The position numbers and the translations under genes are program-made. Shown here piece by piece: positions 5,673 to 9,197 of a stretch of 9,197 nt of DNA. Origin of the DNA: Microcaldota archaeon (GTDB lineage Archaea; Micrarchaeota; Micrarchaeia; Norongarragalinales; WALN01); contig WALN01000026.1 of assembly GCA_015522865.1 (NCBI GenBank), positions 1-9,197 on the forward strand, given 5' to 3'. The notes beneath the pieces are model-generated. The model was not told the DNA's origin. It saw only the letters and a program-made list of their open reading frames with translations, and searched no databases. Each line of letters starts with the position of its first letter. Position 1 is the first letter of the stretch.

Positions 5673-6338
5673 TTAGGCTTTTATAAAGAAGATGGACTGG
5701 CCCCCATATTTATTTCTAAATTTTTTTTCCTTTATAATTTTGTAGTTAAATTTGTTAACATATTCCTTCGGATTATGGTCACAAAAGTGGCTAAAAGGCA
5801 TTATTATTGTTCCCTCTTTTGTGAGATATCTTCGTGCTTTTTTAAAAAAATTTTCTATCATCTTTTTACTAGCTATATAAATTCTCTCCTTGTTATTCTT
5901 AGGTTTTCCTTCTAAAAACGGATGATTGAAGATGATTAGATCAAATTTTTGTTCCACAATTTTACTAAACATGTCGCTCTTGATGCATTCAACATTTTTC
6001 AGGTGGTGCATTTGTATGTTCTTTTTTGTGCTTCTTATTGCAAATGGCGAGATGTCTGCTGCCAGAACATGAGATGCGCCATTTAGCGCAACTGCTATTG
6101 TTTGGATTCCACTCCCACAACCCATATCCAGCACTTTTTTGTATCGGTAGATTAGAGAATGTTTTATAAGATAGTTTGTAAGTATATGAGAGACCCAGCT
6201 TCCTTCTGGTCCAAGTGTCCCTCTTCCTATAAAAACAGGGCCAATACCTTTGAAGTAATTTGTTATATAATCTCCATGCTTAAGATATTCATCCAATTTT
6301 TTTAGGTTTGTTTTTTTGTTCAGCCCATCGCCCCGCAT
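5673..6338 (-). CDS. Class I SAM-dependent methyltransferase (MTS/HemK-like), substrate unknown
   Basis: The 221-residue protein has a Rossmann methyltransferase core. Motif I is KVLDMGCGSGIQT (68-80), the acidic end of strand 2 is ADIS (94-97), SDMF is at 121-124, and the post-strand-4 motif is NHPF at 138-141. That last motif normally reads (N/D)PP(Y/F) in methyltransferases acting on planar amino groups of Gln, adenine or guanine. The His in place of the first Pro is unusual but keeps the Asn and Phe. Residues before the core (YFKGIGPVFIGRGTLGPEGSWVS) may contribute to substrate binding. Its ATG directly follows the dys stop (TAAATG) with no clear SD, so it may be translated by termination-reinitiation. 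Given the neighbours an RNA or translation-factor target is possible, but this is inference. Confidence 0.85.
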   Translation of the reverse strand: MRGDGLNKKTNLKKLDEYLKHGDYITNYFKGIGPVFIGRGTLGPEGSWVSHILTNYLIKHSLIYRYKKVLDMGCGSGIQTIAVALNGASHVLAADISPFAIRSTKKNIQMHHLKNVECIKSDMFSKIVEQKFDLIIFNHPFLEGKPKNNKERIYIASKKMIENFFKKARRYLTKEGTIIMPFSHFCDHNPKEYVNKFNYKIIKEKKFRNKYGGQSIFFIKA

Positions 6339-7244
6339 TTATATTATTCCCGCAACAACTAATGGAAGAGATAAAGTTACATCTGCCACTACTCTTGCGG
6401 AGTTTGCATTTTCCTTTATTTTGCCCCAGCTGATTGCTTCTTCTGGCTTTGCTCCTGAAAGCGAGCCGTCAAATGCATGGGCAGTTGTTAAATATACCGC
6501 GTAGTCCAGCCCCCCTCTTAAAATGTTTGATGCAATTGTGAAGTGTTTTGAGATGCCCCCCCCAAGTATAAGCGCGCCTGTTCTCTTCGCCTCAAATGTA
6601 ATATCATACAGTTTGTCCACTCCGCCGGCAACATCCAACACAAAATCCTTATGCTCCAGTTTGAAAAAGAATATCTGCAGCCCAAGCGCAGAATCCACGA
6701 ATCCGGGGGAGTAAATTTGCACTTTGTTCTTATGCGCCCAGTGCAGAAATGAATTTTCATTATTTATTTCCGCCCCAATTCGGTCTATTATTTCTGTTAT
6801 TGCCCACTGCTTTTTCTCTTCATATAATTTTTTCAGCAACGGGCGGAATTTTTTCTCAAGCAGAATGTATTTCTCATTTGAAACTAAAATATTCCCAATT
6901 CTGTTTGTCCCTTCCCTATGCAGTTTTGCATCGCTCTCTTTCTTCTCCTCAATTTCGTAGCTTGCATACGCTTTTATTAAATCATGGTCAATCGCCCCGC
7001 CACTTGTAATAATTACATCAAAATGTTTTTTCTTTATCATTTGAGCTATAATCCCCCGCATGCCAGAAGCAGCTATATTAGCAGTGAATGCTAAAAATCT
7101 CTTGCACTCTTTGTCCCCCAGCATTTTTTTCATTATCTTCCTGGCCTTTCCAATTCCTGTTGCCTGAAATCCAATTTTCTCCATTTTCTCTGCAAGCTCC
7201 TCCAATTTCATCCCTCTTTCCAGCTTCACATCTTCAACATCCAT
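6339..7244 (-). CDS. dys: Deoxyhypusine synthase
   Basis: The enzyme uses NAD and spermidine to transfer an aminobutyl group onto one lysine of translation factor aIF5A, the first step of hypusine formation. The 301-residue product matches the family along its length. TSGGAIDHDLIK and NRIGNILVSNEKY lie in the NAD/spermidine region, followed by HWAHKNKVQIYSPGFVDSAL. The active-site block is GGGISKHF with lysine K233 (equivalent to human K329), then YAVYLTTAHAFDGSLSGA and EEAISWGKI. The frame extends to 7295 inside rdgB, but the extra 17 residues are low-complexity (SSGSGSQKGNKK). The ATG at 7244 has SD GGAG (7251-7248) just after the rdgB stop and leaves a 13-base gap, so it is preferred. Eight consecutive G encode the active-site glycines. 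Confidence 0.95.
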   Translation of the reverse strand: MDVEDVKLERGMKLEELAEKMEKIGFQATGIGKARKIMKKMLGDKECKRFLAFTANIAASGMRGIIAQMIKKKHFDVIITSGGAIDHDLIKAYASYEIEEKKESDAKLHREGTNRIGNILVSNEKYILLEKKFRPLLKKLYEEKKQWAITEIIDRIGAEINNENSFLHWAHKNKVQIYSPGFVDSALGLQIFFFKLEHKDFVLDVAGGVDKLYDITFEAKRTGALILGGGISKHFTIASNILRGGLDYAVYLTTAHAFDGSLSGAKPEEAISWGKIKENANSARVVADVTLSLPLVVAGII

Positions 7245-7257
7245 CTTCTCCGCCTTT

Positions 7258-7818
7258 TTATTTCCTTTTTGAGAACCACTTCCCGAACTTTTCAAACGCC
7301 CTTGCTCTATGGGAAAATTTTTCTTTTTCAGATTTGCTCATTTCTGCAAACGTTCTCTTCTCCCCTCCTGGCACAAATATCGCATCATATGGAACCCCTC
7401 TCCTCGCCTTGCCTCTTGGGCTAACAACAGAACCTTCGCACTCTCCTTCAAATATTTTTGCTCTTCCATTTTTACTTACAAACACAACAACTGATACAAA
7501 TTTCGCTCCTTTCTCTCTTCCCTTGACCAATTTTGCAACGCCTTTTTGTTTTAGCCTATCAATTACCTCATGCGCATATGTCCCAGGAAAGCCAGGGAAC
7601 GCTCTTAAGTAAAACGCAGTGTCCTCTACAATCAACTCCTTTTTCAATTTCTTAAATGCCTTTTTTGCCTTGTCAACTGCAACATCTCTTACATCCTGCT
7701 CTTTTTCTTCCTCTATCTCCAGCTTTTTCTGTTCTACTTTTATTCTAAATTTCCCAAGGATTTTTTCTGCCTCTTGAAATTTCCCGGGATTTGTTGTGGC
7801 AAAAATTATTTTTTTCAT
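7258..7818 (-). CDS. rdgB: Non-canonical purine NTP pyrophosphatase (RdgB/HAM1 family)
   Basis: The family hydrolyses ITP, dITP and XTP to the monophosphate and pyrophosphate, keeping deaminated purines out of nucleic acids. The 186-residue product has the expected motifs: TNPGKFQEA (9-17), EDTAFYLRAFPGFPG (65-79) with catalytic D66, PYDAIFVPGG (143-152), and TFAEMSKSEKEKFSHR (156-171). The family's YDPIF reads YDAIF here, a mild deviation. The frame extends to a GTG at 7827, but that GTGA acts better as part of the SD for the ATG at 7818, where homologues begin. It lies 13 bases before dys. It is not a usual member of the exosome superoperon. Confidence 0.93.
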   Translation of the reverse strand: MKKIIFATTNPGKFQEAEKILGKFRIKVEQKKLEIEEEKEQDVRDVAVDKAKKAFKKLKKELIVEDTAFYLRAFPGFPGTYAHEVIDRLKQKGVAKLVKGREKGAKFVSVVVFVSKNGRAKIFEGECEGSVVSPRGKARRGVPYDAIFVPGGEKRTFAEMSKSEKEKFSHRARAFEKFGKWFSKRK

Positions 7819-7877
7819 TCTTCTCACTAATATTTTGAGTTTTGTTAATAAAACCTATCGCTACATCAATTCAGCGC

Positions 7878-8450
7878 CTATTGCGCTAAAATTTCTTCCC
7901 ATCTTTCGTTCAGCGCGTAAACTGCCTGCTCATAGGTTAGACCAAGTACGTTGGCAATCGCAATAATTTCTCTCTCGCTTCTTATTTCATATCTGCTCTC
8001 CGCTCTCGTTGTGAACACATAGCCTGCTTTTAGCTTTATGCATTTCTTTAGGAATGTTTTGTAGTATCTCAAAAGTTTTGCTTTTTCTCTTGGAGTGCTT
8101 TTTATTATACTATTTATTGGAAGCTCGAAAATTGCGCCGTTTTCTTTTACCGCCCTTATCAGCCCCTCGTCTTTCCAGAATTTTTCTACTAGAGTTGGAT
8201 TAATTATTTTTGCTTTTTTTGAAGCTCTTCTCAACAGAAAGCTGTCCTCTCCAGTGGCACATGTCAAGGCCTTTATTTTTTTTAAATCCGCAGGTCCATT
8301 TATTCTAACATCTTTTACTTCTACTCTCTTGGCCTTTTCACTGTCTACATTTTTGCCAATTATATCATACATGATATCCCCTGCACTACTCTTATAATTC
8401 TCCTCCTTTCTTACATTACTCTTTTTGTAATTGCCTCTTCTTACGCCCAT
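7878..8450 (-). CDS. rnp3: RNase P protein component 3 (Rpp30/RNP3), compact form
   Basis: Partner of Pop5 in RNase P, with a TIM-barrel fold of the PHP type. The C-terminal two thirds align well with archaeal Rpp30: CATGEDSFLLRRASKKAKIINP, then GAIFELPINSIIKSTPREKA, KLLRYYKTFLKKCIKLKAG, and SRYEIRSEREIIAIANVLGL. The part before residue 64 is shorter than in typical homologues (~205-230 residues), so one or more early beta-alpha units appear reduced. The start is uncertain. ATG 8450 lies eight bases after the eL15 stop with a weak SD and gives 190 residues with a basic N-terminus. An in-frame ATG at 8372 has GGGGAT upstream and would give 164 residues. The position after eL15 is the standard superoperon order. 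Confidence 0.85.
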   Translation of the reverse strand: MGVRRGNYKKSNVRKEENYKSSAGDIMYDIIGKNVDSEKAKRVEVKDVRINGPADLKKIKALTCATGEDSFLLRRASKKAKIINPTLVEKFWKDEGLIRAVKENGAIFELPINSIIKSTPREKAKLLRYYKTFLKKCIKLKAGYVFTTRAESRYEIRSEREIIAIANVLGLTYEQAVYALNERWEEILAQ

Positions 8451-8458
8451 CCTAGAGC

Positions 8459-8914
8459 TTAAGAAATTCCAAGCGATTTCATTAATTTTTTATCTCTATA
8501 TATTTCCGGCCTTCCAGGATCCGCCATTATCACTTCATAGTATTTGTACATTCCATCTTCTCCGATCCAGTAGGCATTTATCGCTTTCAGATTTTTGAAT
8601 TTTTTCTTTGCTTTTTCTATTGCTCTCTTTGCTCCGCTAAGCGCATAATTGTCTGTCTTTCTATTTCTTCCTGGTTTCCTTCCTCCCTTTGCCCCTTTCC
8701 TTACTCTCTTGCCTCTTCTTATTTTTACTCTCGCAACAACAAAACCTTTCTTTGCTTTATATCCCAACTCTCTTGCTCTTACTATATTTGCGGGCTTTTC
8801 TGTTCTTTCAACAGTTCTTGCTTTTCTCCACTTTTTCAGCCTTTCTACCTGCTCTTCGCTTCTTTCTTTATAGGATTTTTGAAATGATTTTTTAATATAT
8901 TTATATGCTCCCAT
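8459..8914 (-). CDS. rpl15e: Large ribosomal subunit protein eL15, C-terminally short
   Basis: The 151-residue basic protein of the 50S subunit matches the archaeal L15e family from MGAYKYIKKSFQKSY onward. Recognisable blocks are RARELGYKAKKGFVVARVKIRRG (split here as RARELGYKAKK and GFVVARVKIRRG), AINAYWIGEDGMYKYYEVIM and ADPGRPEIYRDK. Most archaeal homologues are about 194 residues; this one stops shortly after the DP.HP.I block and lacks the conserved Arg/Gly-rich rRNA-binding tail. An upstream ATG at 8950 would add 12 residues without family similarity. The ATG at 8914 follows SD GGTGAT (8923-8918) and is preferred. It is the first gene of the operon. Confidence 0.93.
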   Translation of the reverse strand: MGAYKYIKKSFQKSYKERSEEQVERLKKWRKARTVERTEKPANIVRARELGYKAKKGFVVARVKIRRGKRVRKGAKGGRKPGRNRKTDNYALSGAKRAIEKAKKKFKNLKAINAYWIGEDGMYKYYEVIMADPGRPEIYRDKKLMKSLGIS

Positions 8915-8917
8915 AAA

Positions 8918-8923
8918 ATCACC
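8918..8923 (-). promoter_or_regulatory. Shine-Dalgarno site that fixes the eL15 start
   Basis: GGTGAT on the minus strand lies three bases before the ATG at 8914, which coincides with the family N-terminus. It argues against the in-frame upstream ATG at 8950. Confidence 0.65.
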
Positions 8924-8970
8924 CGGTTCTGGTTTTACCCAACATCCCATAATTAAAAAGAGGCAAATGT

Positions 8971-8980
8971 TTTTATATTC
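8971..8980 (-). promoter_or_regulatory. Main superoperon promoter (TATA box)
   Basis: On the minus strand GAATATAAAA at 8980-8971, preceded by purine-rich AGAAA as a possible BRE, fits an archaeal TATA box. Transcription would begin about 25 bases downstream, near 8949, giving a leader of about 35 nt that contains the eL15 SD. The same AT-rich block reads TTTATATT on the plus strand, so it could also serve plus-strand transcription starting near 9000. Confidence 0.55.
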
Positions 8981-8995
8981 TTTCTAATTTTTTCG

Positions 8996-9055
8996 ATGCA
9001 CGAGAACAGGAGTTTGTGCAACTGCTAATCTCGAGTGCAACCAGTGCTAGCTGTA
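8996..9055. other. GC-richer island with hairpin and GTGCAAC repeats in the divergent promoter region
   Basis: Inside an AT-rich intergenic stretch, about 60 bases are clearly richer in G and C. TGCAC-GAGA (8997-9005) pairs with TCTC-(GA bulge)-GTGCA (9029-9039), nine pairs in all. GTGCAAC occurs twice, at 9016-9022 and 9035-9041, and each copy is followed within a few bases by TGCTA. No cloverleaf, C/D or H/ACA box set was found. It could be a small RNA, an operator for the divergent genes, or decayed sequence. Confidence 0.3.
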
Positions 9056-9075
9056 AAAAACTTTAAAGTAGTTAG

Positions 9076-9085
9076 TATTTAATAA
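9076..9085 (+). promoter_or_regulatory. Candidate promoter of the divergent plus-strand gene
   Basis: TATTTAATAA at 9076-9085 is TATA-like. Its centre lies about 25 bases before the ATG at 9106, which has no SD, so the mRNA would be leaderless. An alternative element, CTTTAAAG at 9061-9068, would give a leader of about 15 bases. Confidence 0.4.
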
Positions 9086-9105
9086 TTTTAATTAGCTATT
9101 TTTCT

Positions 9106-9197
9106 ATGCCCTTCAAAATATACAATGTGGCGTTCGACTCGTTTGGTGTTAAGAGCAGTTGTGTGCAGGTAAAAACAAGCAATGTAACCATAACAAT
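9106..9197 (+). CDS. Start of a protein resembling the UPF0282 metallo-beta-lactamase-fold family (partial)
   Basis: An open frame starts with ATG and leaves the window after 30 codons. The visible part (MPFKIYNVAFDSFGVKSS, then CVQVKTSNVTITI if the last codon is Ile) resembles the N-terminus of archaeal UPF0282 proteins, which typically read xSLGVRSMATFVETxDVxILIDPG. These are predicted metal-dependent hydrolases of unknown substrate; the metal-binding histidines would lie beyond the edge. It diverges from the eL15 operon and seems leaderless. The match rests on one short motif, so the family call is moderate, while the reading frame is likely real. Confidence 0.5.
   Translation, partial: MPFKIYNVAFDSFGVKSSCVQVKTSNVTIT

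Noticed and set aside
7245..7295. Longer deoxyhypusine synthase starting at 7295 and overlapping rdgB by 38 bases
   Set aside because: The added residues are low-complexity Ser/Gly/Lys, and the ATG at 7244 has an SD right after the rdgB stop and fits the family N-terminus.
8400..8461. Possible frameshift joining the missing eL15 tail to downstream sequence
   Set aside because: None of the three frames after the stop encodes the Arg/Gly-rich tail motif. The next frame begins the Rpp30 reading frame instead.
8915..8950. In-frame upstream ATG extending eL15 by 12 residues
   Set aside because: The extension has no family similarity, and a good SD directly precedes the ATG at 8914. The ATG at 8950 lies at or just upstream of the predicted transcription start.
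9016..9041. CRISPR-like or transposon-end repeat from the two GTGCAAC copies
   Set aside because: Only two seven-base copies with no regular spacer and no transposase or Cas gene nearby.
8995..9063. Short plus-strand peptides in the intergenic island (one starting ATG at 8996 with ten codons, one starting GTG at 9016)
   Set aside because: Both are very short, lack an SD and share the same DNA in different frames. A hydrophobic stretch in one is not enough to support a gene.

Overview
This AT-rich window looks archaeal. It holds the archaeal exosome/proteasome/RNase P superoperon, read right to left on the minus strand. The gene set (eL15, Rpp30, Pop5, proteasome alpha, SBDS, Rrp4-Rrp41-Rrp42, eL37), the TATA-box promoters, the GGTGA-type Shine-Dalgarno (SD) sequences and a tRNA with a bulge-helix-bulge intron all fit an archaeon. 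The small proteins (eL15 without its usual C-terminal tail, a compact Rpp30) suggest a reduced, possibly DPANN-type genome; that placement is inference.

Layout in transcription order (minus strand, high to low coordinates): eL15 (8914-8459), Rpp30/rnp3 (8450-7878), RdgB/HAM1 nucleotide pyrophosphatase (7818-7258), deoxyhypusine synthase (7244-6339), a class I methyltransferase (6338-5673), Pop5/rnp2 (5601-5290), proteasome alpha (5161-4445), SBDS (4374-3688), Rrp4 (3635-3027), Rrp41 (3040-2336), Rrp42 (2339-1554), eL37 (1528-1289), an unrecognised basic-tailed 245-residue protein (1275-538), a 77-residue two-helix membrane protein (541-308), and a tRNA-Pro(UGG) gene (305-184) that begins two bases after the last stop codon. 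A plus-strand gene tail (1-108) converges on the tRNA. At the right edge a plus-strand gene (from 9106) diverges from eL15; its start resembles UPF0282 metallo-beta-lactamase-fold proteins.

The operon joins ribosome building (eL15, eL37, SBDS), RNA processing and decay (RNase P subunits, exosome cap and ring), protein turnover (20S proteasome) and translation-factor modification (hypusination of aIF5A). Overlapping stop/start codons and strong SD sequences couple Rrp4-Rrp41-Rrp42 and the last two protein genes. TATA-like elements upstream of eL15, pop5 and SBDS suggest a main promoter plus internal ones.

The least ordinary items are: (1) the tRNA-Pro with a 49-nt intron between positions 53 and 54 of the T arm, which folds into a textbook bulge-helix-bulge; (2) its placement at the tail of an operon that also encodes RNase P proteins; (3) the rdgB-dys-methyltransferase cassette separating the two RNase P genes; (4) the coupled pair of unknown genes after eL37; and (5) a GC-richer, repeat-bearing, hairpin-forming island in the divergent promoter region (8996-9055).
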